A stretch of 64,000 nucleotides of DNA from CAXSBR01 sp964236495 (GTDB lineage: Bacteria > Actinomycetota > Actinomycetes > Mycobacteriales > Jatrophihabitantaceae), in NCBI GenBank assembly GCA_964236495.1, contig CAXSBR010000002.1, forward strand, positions 248,001 to 312,000, given 5' to 3'. The number at the start of each line of letters is the position of its first letter. Within the stretch, counting starts at the first letter, position 1. Shown one piece after another: positions 1 to 8,113 of this stretch. The translations under genes were made by a program, and so were the position numbers. The notes below the pieces were generated by a model. It did not search any database. It was given only the letters and a program-made list of their open reading frames with translations, and was not told where the DNA came from.

Positions 1-1628
1 GCAGGGCGGACGATGACGCCCGGGTTCAGCAGATCGTTCGGGTCGAAGACGTTCTTCACTGCGGCCTGCAGCGCCAGCGCGCGCGGCGAGTACATCAGCT
101 CCAGCAGCTCGCTGCGGGCGCGCCCGTCGCCGTGTTCGCCCGACATCGAGCCGCCGTGCCGGGCGACCAAAGTCGCCGCGGCGACGACGAAGTCGTGCAT
201 CCGCCGCCCGGATCGTTCGAGCGGAAAGTCGATGCGCGCGTGCACGCAGCCATCGCCGAAGTGGCCGTAGGCCAGGGTGTCCAGGCCGTGCTCGTCGAGC
301 AGTGCGAAGAACTCGCGCAGGTAGGCACCCAGGTGCTGCGGTGGAACCGCGGCGTCCTCCCAGCCCGGCCAGGCCGGCGCGCCCGAAGGCGACCGCCCGG
401 CCAGGCCGGCGCCGTCCTCGCGGATGCGCCACAGTGCGGCCGCCGGTGCTCCGCTGACGACGGTTGCTTCCAGCGCGGCGCCGTCGGCCACCAGCGCGCG
501 GGCGGCCGCGATCGCCGCGGTGGGCGTCTCACCGGCGACTTCGGCGAACAGCCAGCCTGCACCGCGTGGCAGCGCCGGTATCGCCTGTGCACCACTGCGA
601 CGCCGGATGACCTCGACGATGCGCCGGTCCAGCCCCTCCAACGCCACCGGCTGGTGCGGCAGTAACGCTGGCACGGCGTCGGCAGCGGCGGCCATGTCGG
701 GATAGCCCAGCACTGCCAGCGCGGTGGCTGCGGGCGCCCGCACCAGGCGGACCGTCGCCGACGTCATCAGACCCAGCGTGCCTTCGGTGCCCGCCATCGT
801 CTTGGCCAGGTTGACGCCGTTCTCGGGCAGCAGGTGCTCCAGGGAGTAGCCCGAAACCTGGCGCCCGAACCGGCCGAACTCGGTGCGGATCAGCTCCAAG
901 TTGGCGTCCACCAGGTCCGCCAGCTCGGCCAGCATCGCGCCGTCGGACCCCGTCGCTGAGCGCAGTCCGTCCCGGCCGTAGCTTCGCGGGCTGACCACAG
1001 TGCCGTCGGCGGTGAGCATGTCCAGCGCGTAGACGTTGTCGGCGGTCCGGCCATAGGCCAGCGCCCGGGATCCACAGGCATTGTTGCCGATCATGCCGCC
1101 CAGGGTGCACCGGGCGTGCGTCGACGGATCCGGACCGAACCTCAGTCCGAACGGCGCGGCTTGCCGCTGCAGATCATCGAGGATGACACCGGGCTCCACC
1201 ACAGCGGTCTCGGTGTCGGGGTGGATAGCCTGCACCCGGTTCAGGTGCTGGGCGAAGTCGAGCACGACGCCGGTGGACATTGCGTTGCCCGCGACCGATG
1301 TTCCGCCGCCGCGGGCGGTCAGCGGCGCGCCCAGCGTGCGGCAGACCGCCAACGTTGCTGCCACCTCGTCGCGATGACGCGGAAAGACGACGACCTGCGG
1401 GACGACGCGGTAGTTCGAAGCGTCGGTGGAGTACTCCGCGCGTCGACGGGTGCTGGCGTCGACCTCGGCCACGCCGGCCCGGCGCAGTGCCGCGGCGATC
1501 TCCGGCCCGGCAACGTCGGAAGTTCGAGCGTCGACACCGCCACTGTCAGTGCCGCCGACAGCACGGCCGCCACTGCCGCCACTGCCGGTTCGGCTGCCGG
1601 AATCGGCCACGATGGTCACGAGGTCCAT
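1..1628 (-). CDS. FAD-linked 2-hydroxyacid oxidase/dehydrogenase, C-terminus cut by window edge
   Basis: Oxidises a 2-hydroxyacid (lactate, glycolate or D-2-hydroxyglutarate type) with FAD, probably at the cytoplasmic membrane face. The visible 542 residues hold a VAO/PCMH FAD-binding half (RGGGTSVAGN, GGMIGNNACGSRALAYGRT, AGTEGTLG) and the FAD-oxidase C-terminal half (YGHFGDGCVHARIDFPL, SGEHGDGRAR, ending at DLLNPG). Family members of this layout often continue into an Fe-S CCG domain, as in YdiJ-type enzymes; whether this one does lies left of base 1. The ATG at 1628 is the only good start seen; the first 30 or so residues are Gly/Ser/Thr-rich and unconserved, so the true start could be slightly internal. 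It lies downstream of the gene at 1781-3127 on the same strand, separated by 152 bp with a hairpin repeat. Substrate is not determinable here. Confidence 0.88.
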   Translation of the reverse strand, partial: MDLVTIVADSGSRTGSGGSGGRAVGGTDSGGVDARTSDVAGPEIAAALRRAGVAEVDASTRRRAEYSTDASNYRVVPQVVVFPRHRDEVAATLAVCRTLGAPLTARGGGTSVAGNAMSTGVVLDFAQHLNRVQAIHPDTETAVVEPGVILDDLQRQAAPFGLRFGPDPSTHARCTLGGMIGNNACGSRALAYGRTADNVYALDMLTADGTVVSPRSYGRDGLRSATGSDGAMLAELADLVDANLELIRTEFGRFGRQVSGYSLEHLLPENGVNLAKTMAGTEGTLGLMTSATVRLVRAPAATALAVLGYPDMAAAADAVPALLPHQPVALEGLDRRIVEVIRRRSGAQAIPALPRGAGWLFAEVAGETPTAAIAAARALVADGAALEATVVSGAPAAALWRIREDGAGLAGRSPSGAPAWPGWEDAAVPPQHLGAYLREFFALLDEHGLDTLAYGHFGDGCVHARIDFPLERSGRRMHDFVVAAATLVARHGGSMSGEHGDGRARSELLELMYSPRALALQAAVKNVFDPNDLLNPGVIVRP

Positions 1629-1684
1629 TCTCCGTTGCCGGCAGCGGAATAGCCGCAGCCGGGTCGCCCCGCCAGTTGGGTGAC

Positions 1685-1775
1685 GGTTTTGGCGGCGGGA
1701 ACATCTCTCTACGGGCTCCGCTCCTCGCTTCGCTCGATGCTCACCCGCCGATGCGGGGGTCCTGCCGCCAAAACC
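1685..1775. repeat. Imperfect inverted repeat, hairpin copy 1
   Basis: Two 15-base arms, GGTTTTGGCGGCGGG at 1685-1699 and its near-complement at 1761-1775 (14 of 15 pairs), flank a 61-base spacer that itself holds a small CCCGC/GCGGG hairpin. It starts 6 bases after the stop of the 1781-3127 gene, so it could end that transcript. There is no T-run. A related hairpin occurs at 62217-62266, and both share GGTTTTGGCGGC followed two bases later by GAACATCT. Confidence 0.55.
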
Positions 1776-1780
1776 GGCGG

Positions 1781-3127
1781 TCAGGACGGTCGGTAGTCGC
1801 GCGGATGGGTGGCCTTCATCGTCACCGACACGTTGTGCTGGTTGAAGCCCTTGAAGCCGTCGCGGCGGGCCAAGTTCTCCAGATGCGAGCCGGGCGCGCC
1901 CTCGGCGACGATCTGCGCGCCGCGCTGCGCGCTGAGCTGCCCGGCGCCGACCAACGCGTGCACCCGCTGCGGCGGCACCGGCCACCGTTCGGCCTGCGTG
2001 AATGCCTGCCGTAGGTGCGCAAATTCGCTGAACGGCTTCATGCTGCGAATGCCCCGCTCGGCGAGGTCGTCGCGCAGAGTGTCGAACTCGAACTGGCCCT
2101 CGAGGTGGTGCATGCCGGCTTCGAGTACCGATTCTCCGTGCAGCGCGCACCACAAGCCCACTGTGCCCAGGTCGGCGCCCGGGTCGTCGGCGAGGTCGGT
2201 GTGGGCGAAGTCGATTGCGACCTCGGCCGGGAAGAGATCGACGTCGGCGAAGATGACACCGCCGCTGCCGGGATGCTCGATGACCTGCGCGCCCCAGCCG
2301 GCTTCCGCGCCGGCATAGAACTGCTCGCGCATCGCGAAGCCGAGCGCATCGAGCAGGGCGATGAGCGGTCCGAACGCCGGGCGGGATGACCGGAACGTGT
2401 GGTGGTCGTTGTTGCCCCAACCGAGACCGAGCCGGTCCTGACGTGCGAACTGCAGCAGGCCGGCGGTGTTGCGGCGCTGCCAGTACTGGCGCTCCAGCTG
2501 CAGAAAGTAGGACGCAGCCAGGTCGGGCCCGACCAGCGCTACCGCCTCCCGCGCGGCCGGCAGCTGGGCGCGCACGCCGTCGGCGCCGGTGAGGGCACGC
2601 GGACGTTGCGCCAGCACCTCCCACGCCAGCGCCGCCCCGGCCCGCTGCCGTTCGTCGAATATCTGGGGCGTGAGCCCCGCAGCCCAGGACCGCCGCTCCA
2701 CACCGGCGATCACCACGTCGTTGTCGTCGGCCACCACGACGCGGCGGTAGCCGCCCAGCGGCGATCCCTCGATCGCACTGAGAGACCGCTGCGCGTGGGC
2801 AAAGGCGGCCACGTCGTCGACGCGAACGCCGAGCTCGTAACCCTGCGCCACGACGACCGCGGGCAGCTGCGCGTCGGGATGGCGCCACACGCCCGGCGAG
2901 GTCTGGAAGCCGTCCTCGAACCCGGCGGCCTGCAGGTCCTGCACGCTCACCGGCGCGTGCACCGAATCCAGCCAGTCCTGAATCCGTGTCGACGTGGCGG
3001 TGGTGAGCCGGGTAACCAGCTCGGCGGCCTTCGGGCTGCGGGCCAGCGCCGCTGCGACGGCGTCGTCGATGAGGCCCTGCGCGCGCGGGTGCAGCGTCCA
3101 GTCGAAGGTCTGCAAAGTCGCGGTCAT
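1781..3127 (-). CDS. Uncharacterised protein with a possible VOC/DUF1338-like metal motif
   Basis: I do not recognise this 448-residue protein with confidence. It has no signal peptide or membrane segment. The middle carries a DHHTFRSS motif, then GFAMREQFYAGAEAGWG and GGVIFADVDL. By eye this resembles the metal-binding DHxAFR pattern of the VOC/DUF1338 family (2-oxoadipate dioxygenase/decarboxylase HglS); overall alignment is weak, so this is inference. A His-rich stretch (HGESVLEAGMHHLEGQ) follows. The downstream gene is a FAD 2-hydroxyacid oxidase, which would fit an enzyme releasing a 2-hydroxyacid. The ATG at 3127 was chosen because MTATLQTFDW begins a plausible fold; an in-frame extension to 3175 is possible. 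It is divergent from a LysR gene 81 bp away, its likely regulator. Confidence 0.8.
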   Translation of the reverse strand: MTATLQTFDWTLHPRAQGLIDDAVAAALARSPKAAELVTRLTTATSTRIQDWLDSVHAPVSVQDLQAAGFEDGFQTSPGVWRHPDAQLPAVVVAQGYELGVRVDDVAAFAHAQRSLSAIEGSPLGGYRRVVVADDNDVVIAGVERRSWAAGLTPQIFDERQRAGAALAWEVLAQRPRALTGADGVRAQLPAAREAVALVGPDLAASYFLQLERQYWQRRNTAGLLQFARQDRLGLGWGNNDHHTFRSSRPAFGPLIALLDALGFAMREQFYAGAEAGWGAQVIEHPGSGGVIFADVDLFPAEVAIDFAHTDLADDPGADLGTVGLWCALHGESVLEAGMHHLEGQFEFDTLRDDLAERGIRSMKPFSEFAHLRQAFTQAERWPVPPQRVHALVGAGQLSAQRGAQIVAEGAPGSHLENLARRDGFKGFNQHNVSVTMKATHPRDYRPS

Positions 3128-3190
3128 GCCTCCATTGTCATGCGGCGGCGGGCCTATTGACAACCCAATCAGCACTTACGCTCCTGTTTG

Positions 3191-3201
3191 ACTTGATAAG
3201 T
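3191..3201. promoter_or_regulatory. Candidate LysR operator in divergent spacer
   Basis: The 81-bp gap between the divergent LysR gene and the 1781-3127 gene contains ACTTGATAAGT, an ACTT/AAGT inverted repeat with a 3-base centre, ending 7 bases before the LysR start codon. LysR regulators usually bind T-N11-A type palindromes in such spacers and often repress themselves. The match is short and could be chance. Confidence 0.25.
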
Positions 3202-3208
3202 TGTACTG

Positions 3209-4135
3209 ATGCTCGACCCGGTACATCTGCGCACGCTGAGCGCCGTCGTCCGGCACCGCTCCTTCGCAGCAGCGGCGGCCGAGTTGCGCTATACGCCGTC
3301 GGCGGTGTCCCAACAGATGTCGGCGCTGGAGCGCTCGTGCGGGGTGGCGCTGTTCGAACGGCTGCCGCACGGCATTGTGGCTACCGGCGCCGCAGAGCTG
3401 TTGAGCGGGCGCAGCGCAGACCTACTGGCTGACCTGGCTGCGGCCGAGCGGGCGGTCACCGAGGTGGCGCGGGGGCACAGCGGCGTGCTCCGGGTGGGTG
3501 CGTTTCCCACCGCAGGCGCCCGCCTGGTGCCTGCAGCGCTTCGGGCGTTCGTCCGGGAGCGTCCCGGCATCGGCGTGCAACTCGACGAGGGTGAGCCCGG
3601 CGCGCTCACCGCCTCGCTGCTGGGCGGCACCCTGGACGTTGCACTGGTCTACCGCTACGACTTGGTACCGGTGGACGACGACGCACGACTCAGTGGCGTC
3701 GAGCTGCTGCGCGAGCAGGTGCGGCTGCTCGTCCACCGAGACCATCCGCTTGCACGCGCGTCGGCTGCTCGCTCCCGACCTGTGCCGATCTCCACCGTCC
3801 GCGACGAACGGTGGGTCGCCCCGCTGTCGGGATCACCGGGAGCATTGAGCCTGGACCGCCGGTGCGCCACCGCCGGTTTCACCCCCGCAGTGGCGTTTCG
3901 CAGCAACGACTACAGCGTCGTGCGCGGACTGGTTGCAGCCGGCCTAGGCGTCGCGCTCGTGCCCGATCTGGCGTTGGTGGACGACGAGCGCGTGCGGGCG
4001 GTGACGTTGAGTGGTCGACGGCAGGCCGCGGGTCGGACGGTGCGGCTGCTGTATCGAACGTCGAATCGCAATCCGCTCCTGCCGCCGATGATCGCCGCGC
4101 TGCAGACCGCAGCGTCCGACGTGCTCGCTGCCTAG
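3209..4135 (+). CDS. LysR-family transcriptional regulator
   Basis: A 308-residue DNA-binding regulator of the usual LysR length. The winged helix-turn-helix is at about residues 4-62 (HLRTLSAVVRHRSFAAAAAE, then SAVSQQMSALE), followed by a linker and a periplasmic-binding-like effector domain from about residue 90 (VLRVGAFPTAGARLVPAALR). It is divergent from the 1781-3127 gene and its 3' end overlaps the oxidoreductase gene on the other strand by 4 bases. By the common LysR logic its target is the divergent gene and possibly the FAD oxidase behind it. The effector cannot be read from the sequence. Confidence 0.92.
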   Translation: MLDPVHLRTLSAVVRHRSFAAAAAELRYTPSAVSQQMSALERSCGVALFERLPHGIVATGAAELLSGRSADLLADLAAAERAVTEVARGHSGVLRVGAFPTAGARLVPAALRAFVRERPGIGVQLDEGEPGALTASLLGGTLDVALVYRYDLVPVDDDARLSGVELLREQVRLLVHRDHPLARASAARSRPVPISTVRDERWVAPLSGSPGALSLDRRCATAGFTPAVAFRSNDYSVVRGLVAAGLGVALVPDLALVDDERVRAVTLSGRRQAAGRTVRLLYRTSNRNPLLPPMIAALQTAASDVLAA

Positions 4136-5307
4136 CCGAAGTAGCTGGTGAAGTATCCGGGCACGGCAACCCCGTCCAGTGCCAGGCCGATCGCGGCCCG
4201 TGCGGCCACCGGCCCGACCAGGTTGCCGGTGCCGCTGTACCCACCGCAGGCGAACATTCCGTCATCGACTTGTCCGCACAGCGCCTTGCCGTCAGCGGTG
4301 AACCCGACCGACGCCGCCCACCGGTACGTCACCGTAATCGGACGGCCCGCCATCCGCGCCGCGACGTCCTCGATCCAGCCTTGGACGGGCGCGCTCGGAG
4401 TTGTGTCGAAGGTCCACTCGTCGGCGGTGAATCGGTCCCGGCCGCCGCCCACCAGCAGCCGGCCGGCCGCGTCCTGCTGGGCGTAGTCATAACCCCTGCG
4501 GCCGTAGACCGGGCACGGCAGCCGATCGGGCATCGGCGCGGTTGCCAGCATCTGCAGCCGGGCCGTGCGCACATGCGGCGACAGCTGCGGCAGCACGACG
4601 TCGAGTCCGCCGTCGACGGCCACGACGACCAGGCCCGCCGAGATCGAGCCGTGCCGCGTCGCTACCCTGCCCGGTTCGATCGCTTTCACCGGCGAATGTT
4701 CATACAGCCGCACCGACGACGGCAGAGCGGCGGCGAGCCCGAACGCCCGTGCGACGGGATTCATCGCGGCGTTGTCAGGGAAGTAGATGCCCTTGCCGAG
4801 CTCGCCGTCATAGGCCTGCGCACGAATGCCGACTCCAGCGAGCAGGTCCAGCTCCTGCCGGCAATCCGCCCTTTCGATGGCTCGATCTCGAGACTCGTCA
4901 GCTGCGGCGGCCTCATCGGCTGGTTCCCCCGGCAAACCAGCCAGTCGCAGGGAGCCGACGCGTCGCACGACGGCGGAGCCCAGCTGGTATTCCAACCGGT
5001 CGAGCTCGGCGAGCGTCGCACGGTAGAGCGCCGCAGCGGTCTCGGAGCCCCAGCTGCGGCAAGCGTCGACGAACGAGGGCGCGCCACCACCGAGCAGGAA
5101 GCCGCCGTTGCGTCCCGCGGCGCCCGCGGCGACCCGGCCGGCATCCAGCCCGACAACGCTCAGGCCGCGGTCGGACAATTCCGCACACGCAGCCAGCCCG
5201 CTGCCGCCCAGGCCGACGACGCACGCGTCGGCAGACACGTCGCCGTTCAGCGCCCGGCGACCCGACCAGAGAGGCAGTGTGGGATCAGCATCCCAGCCAA
5301 CGCTCAC
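4132..5307 (-). CDS. FAD-dependent amine/amino-acid oxidoreductase (DAO family)
   Basis: A 391-residue flavoprotein of the DAO superfamily. The N-terminal dinucleotide site is ACVVGLGGSGLAACAELSDR at about residue 28, followed by AGRNGGFLLGGGAPSF, the flavin contact typical of gamma-glutamylputrescine oxidase (PuuB) and related enzymes. The C-terminus shows GYSGTGNLVGPVAARAAI, the usual closing FAD motif. It would oxidise an amino acid or amine to the oxo compound, ammonia and H2O2. The GTG start at 5307 overlaps the stop of the ABC ATPase by 4 bases (GTGA), so it is the last gene of the transporter operon; the transporter may import its substrate. Exact substrate unknown. Confidence 0.85.
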   Translation of the reverse strand: MSVGWDADPTLPLWSGRRALNGDVSADACVVGLGGSGLAACAELSDRGLSVVGLDAGRVAAGAAGRNGGFLLGGGAPSFVDACRSWGSETAAALYRATLAELDRLEYQLGSAVVRRVGSLRLAGLPGEPADEAAAADESRDRAIERADCRQELDLLAGVGIRAQAYDGELGKGIYFPDNAAMNPVARAFGLAAALPSSVRLYEHSPVKAIEPGRVATRHGSISAGLVVVAVDGGLDVVLPQLSPHVRTARLQMLATAPMPDRLPCPVYGRRGYDYAQQDAAGRLLVGGGRDRFTADEWTFDTTPSAPVQGWIEDVAARMAGRPITVTYRWAASVGFTADGKALCGQVDDGMFACGGYSGTGNLVGPVAARAAIGLALDGVAVPGYFTSYFG

Positions 5308-6101
5308 AGCACTTTGGACAGAAACGACTGGGTACGTTCGTGCTGCGGGTTGGACAGCACCGCGCGTGGGACGCCCGCCTCCACCACCACGCCGTCGTCC
5401 ATGAACACGAGATGATCGCCCACCTCACGAGCGAAGCCCATCTCGTGCGTCACCACGATCATGGTCATGCCCTGCTGGGCAAGTCCGCGCATCACATCGA
5501 GCACCTCGCCGACCAGCTCTGGGTCCAGCGCTGACGTGGGTTCGTCGAAGAGCATCAACTTGGGCTCCATCGCCAATGCCCGTGCAATTGCCACCCGCTG
5601 CTGCTGGCCCCCCGACAGCTGCGCCGGATATGCCTTTTCCTTGCTGCCCAGTCCCACCTGATCTAGTAACCGGCGCGCGCGCTCGGCGACGACCTTCTTC
5701 TTCTCACCCTTGACCTGGATCGGGGCCTCCATCACGTTCTCCAGCGCCGTCATGTGCGGGAACAGGTTGAACCTCTGGAACACCATGCCGATGTCGCGCC
5801 GCTGCGCCGCGGCCTTCTTCGGGTGCAATTCGTGTAGCTTTTCACCCCGTTCCTCGTAGCCCACCAGCTCGCCGTCCACGTATAACCGCCCGGCGTTGAC
5901 CTCGTCGAGGTGATTGATGCAGCGTAGGAATGTCGACTTGCCCGATCCCGACGGCCCAACCAGGCACATGACGGCCTTCGGTTCCACTTGCAGCGTGATC
6001 CCCTTGAGCACCTGCAGAGGACCGAAGTTCTTGCAGACGTCGCGAGCATCGACCATGAGGCGATTTGCCGGCACCGAGCGGCCGAAGAAGTCCTGGGTCA
6101 C
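5304..6101 (-). CDS. Polar amino-acid ABC transporter, ATP-binding subunit
   Basis: Powers amino-acid uptake. All ABC motifs are present: Walker A GPSGSGKST near residue 50, Q-loop MVFQRFNLFPHMT, signature LSGGQQQR, Walker B LMLFDEPTSALD and the switch histidine in VVTHEMGF. The length of 265 residues matches GlnQ/HisP-type ATPases. It starts with GTG at 6101, overlaps the permease stop by 4 bases, and overlaps the downstream oxidoreductase start by 4 bases, so the operon is translationally coupled throughout. Confidence 0.95.
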   Translation of the reverse strand: MTQDFFGRSVPANRLMVDARDVCKNFGPLQVLKGITLQVEPKAVMCLVGPSGSGKSTFLRCINHLDEVNAGRLYVDGELVGYEERGEKLHELHPKKAAAQRRDIGMVFQRFNLFPHMTALENVMEAPIQVKGEKKKVVAERARRLLDQVGLGSKEKAYPAQLSGGQQQRVAIARALAMEPKLMLFDEPTSALDPELVGEVLDVMRGLAQQGMTMIVVTHEMGFAREVGDHLVFMDDGVVVEAGVPRAVLSNPQHERTQSFLSKVL

Positions 6102-7057
6102 AACAATCCCCCGCCTGCCATTTCACGAGAGCCGCCGGCGCTCTGCGCCTGTGCCAGCGCCTTGAGTTGACGCGGCGTCAGCACTCGCGACGCACCGCGC
6201 GAATACTTCTTCTCCAGGAAGTACTGCCCGATCATCAGGATGCTGGTGATGGCCAGATACCAGGTGGACGCGACGAGCAGCAACGGGACGGGATGGAAGT
6301 TGACGCTGGCGATATCGTTCTGGCGACCATAGAGCTCATAGGAATACGGAATCGCCACCACCAGCGACGTCGTCTTCAACATGCTGATGAGTTCATTGCC
6401 CGTGGGCGGAATAATGACTCGCATTGCCTGAGGCAGAACCACGCGGCGCATCGTCTTCGCCCACGTCATCCCCAGCGCTGATGCGGCTTCGGATTGACCT
6501 TCGTCCACCGAGCCGATGCCCGCGCGCACGATCTCGGCCATGTACGCCGACTCGTTGATGCCCAGACCGAGGAACGCGAGGAAGAACGCCGCGCCAAGGT
6601 CCTGCAGATGAAAGTGCACGAATGACGGGCCGAACGGAATGCCGAACTTGACGTTCTTGTAGATGCTGAAGATCAGGCTCCAGAAAGTCAGCTGCACGTA
6701 GACGGGGGTGCCGCGCACAATCCACAGCACGCCCCACGACACCGCGCGAAGCACCGGATTGGACGACAGCCGCATCACGGCCAGGACAACGCCCAGCGCG
6801 ACACCGAGAACCATGGCGTACACGGTGAGTTCGATCGTCGCTACTGCACCTGAAGAGATGCGCTGATCGAACAGGTACTTGCCGTACGTGGACCATTCAT
6901 AAGCCTTGTTCGTCGCCGCGCCGTAGATGAACAGCGCCAGTAGCACCAGGATGAGAGCGGCAGCGATCAACCGTCCCGGTCGGCGCAGCGGAACGGCCTT
7001 GATCACCTCGGGCTTTGTTGTGTCCGAAGACGAAGTCGCCCCCCGAGTGATGGTCAC
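6098..7057 (-). CDS. Polar amino-acid ABC transporter, permease subunit
   Basis: An inner-membrane channel subunit of 319 residues. A short cytoplasmic tail is followed by a first membrane helix at about residues 30-48 (LIAAALILVLLALFIYG) and then the HisM/GlnP core. The EAA loop that docks the ATPase reads SEAASALGMTWAKTMRRVVLPQA. Only one permease gene is present, so the transporter is probably a homodimer in the membrane. GTG start at 7057, 7 bases after the binding-protein stop. Confidence 0.93.
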   Translation of the reverse strand: MTITRGATSSSDTTKPEVIKAVPLRRPGRLIAAALILVLLALFIYGAATNKAYEWSTYGKYLFDQRISSGAVATIELTVYAMVLGVALGVVLAVMRLSSNPVLRAVSWGVLWIVRGTPVYVQLTFWSLIFSIYKNVKFGIPFGPSFVHFHLQDLGAAFFLAFLGLGINESAYMAEIVRAGIGSVDEGQSEAASALGMTWAKTMRRVVLPQAMRVIIPPTGNELISMLKTTSLVVAIPYSYELYGRQNDIASVNFHPVPLLLVASTWYLAITSILMIGQYFLEKKYSRGASRVLTPRQLKALAQAQSAGGSREMAGGGLL

Positions 7058-7064
7058 CGAGACG

Positions 7065-7976
7065 TCAGCTGCTCGCGTCGTTGATCTTCGATGTCTTGAT
7101 CTCGCCGGCGTTGACGCCCCACTTCGAGCAGATCTTGCCGTAGGTGCCGTTGTCGATCAGCGACTGCAATGCCTTCTGCATTGCCGTGGACAGCTTCGAA
7201 CCCTTGGCGATGGCCCAGCCATAAGGGGCAGCGTCATAGATCGGCCCACTGAGGGCGATCTTGCCACTGGCCTGCTTGACGGCGTAGGCGGTAACCGGAG
7301 AGTCCGCGGCCATCGCGTTCACTTTGCCCAGCACCAGCGCGTTGGTGGCTTCGGCCTGACTCTGGAACTTCAACTTGACGATGGCCTTCTTCTTGGCGGC
7401 GACGCACTTCTTGCTCCGAGCCGGAATGTCGGTGACGTCCTGCACCGTCGTCGCCTGCACGGCTACCTTGATGCCACAGGCATTGTTCGGGTCCACCGAC
7501 TTACCTTTAGCCGACGCCCACTGCGAGCCGGCCTTGAAGTACGTGACGAAATCGACCGTCTTCTCGCGCTCCTTGTTGTCGGTGAACGACGACATGCCGA
7601 CGTCGAAGGTGCCGGCCTTCACCGCGGGCGGGATCTTGTCGAAACTGGCCTCCCGATAGGTGGCTTTGAGGCCGAGCACCTTGGCGGTGGCGTCCATCAG
7701 GTCGACGTCGAAACCGACGATCTTGCCTTGCGCATTCTTGTATTCATTCGGGGCGTAGGGAACGTTGACGGCCACGACCAGCTTGCCCGAGGTCTTGATC
7801 TTGGGCGGAAGCACGTCGGCGACAGCGGTCTGCTGCGTGACGCTGGGCACGACGACACTGGAGTTGGGGCCTGCGGCCGCACCGCCGCCCTCGCTGTTCT
7901 TGGCACAGCCGGTCAGCGCCATCGATCCGGTTGTGATCACAGCCATACCCAGCAACACGCCTCGCTTGATCGCCAC
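7065..7976 (-). CDS. Amino-acid ABC transporter substrate-binding lipoprotein
   Basis: A 303-residue extracytoplasmic receptor anchored by lipid. The signal peptide ends in the lipobox ALTGC (Cys at about residue 23), followed by a Gly/Ala linker. The mature part is an SBP_bac_3 fold (KLVVAVNVPYAPNEYKN, VGFDVDLMDATAKVLGL, AVQATTVQDV). GTG at 7976 is preferred over the in-frame upstream start at 7997 because AGGAGG lies 9 bases before the GTG and the signal peptide then has normal length. It is the first gene of the operon with the permease, ATPase and FAD oxidoreductase, so the promoter should lie in the gap 7977-8113. Confidence 0.93.
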   Translation of the reverse strand: MAIKRGVLLGMAVITTGSMALTGCAKNSEGGGAAAGPNSSVVVPSVTQQTAVADVLPPKIKTSGKLVVAVNVPYAPNEYKNAQGKIVGFDVDLMDATAKVLGLKATYREASFDKIPPAVKAGTFDVGMSSFTDNKEREKTVDFVTYFKAGSQWASAKGKSVDPNNACGIKVAVQATTVQDVTDIPARSKKCVAAKKKAIVKLKFQSQAEATNALVLGKVNAMAADSPVTAYAVKQASGKIALSGPIYDAAPYGWAIAKGSKLSTAMQKALQSLIDNGTYGKICSKWGVNAGEIKTSKINDASS

Positions 7977-8113
7977 AGTTCGAATCCTCCTACCCACGAG
8001 CCCGCGCGCGGTGCACGGCGGGGCTCACCTTAGCCACGGATTTGAGGCCTCCAACATCGTGCGGGTGCGGTGTTACCGAACGGCAACGGCACCGTTACTG
8101 TCGCACCGAGCCG

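Noticed and set aside
3811..5415. A 534-codon plus-strand frame over the LysR end and the FAD oxidoreductase
   Set aside because: Shadow composition; both real genes in other frames have complete family motifs.
7976..7991. GTTCGAATCC-like string resembling a tRNA T-arm
   Set aside because: It is the complement of the ribosome-binding region of the binding-lipoprotein gene and has no matching acceptor or anticodon arms.
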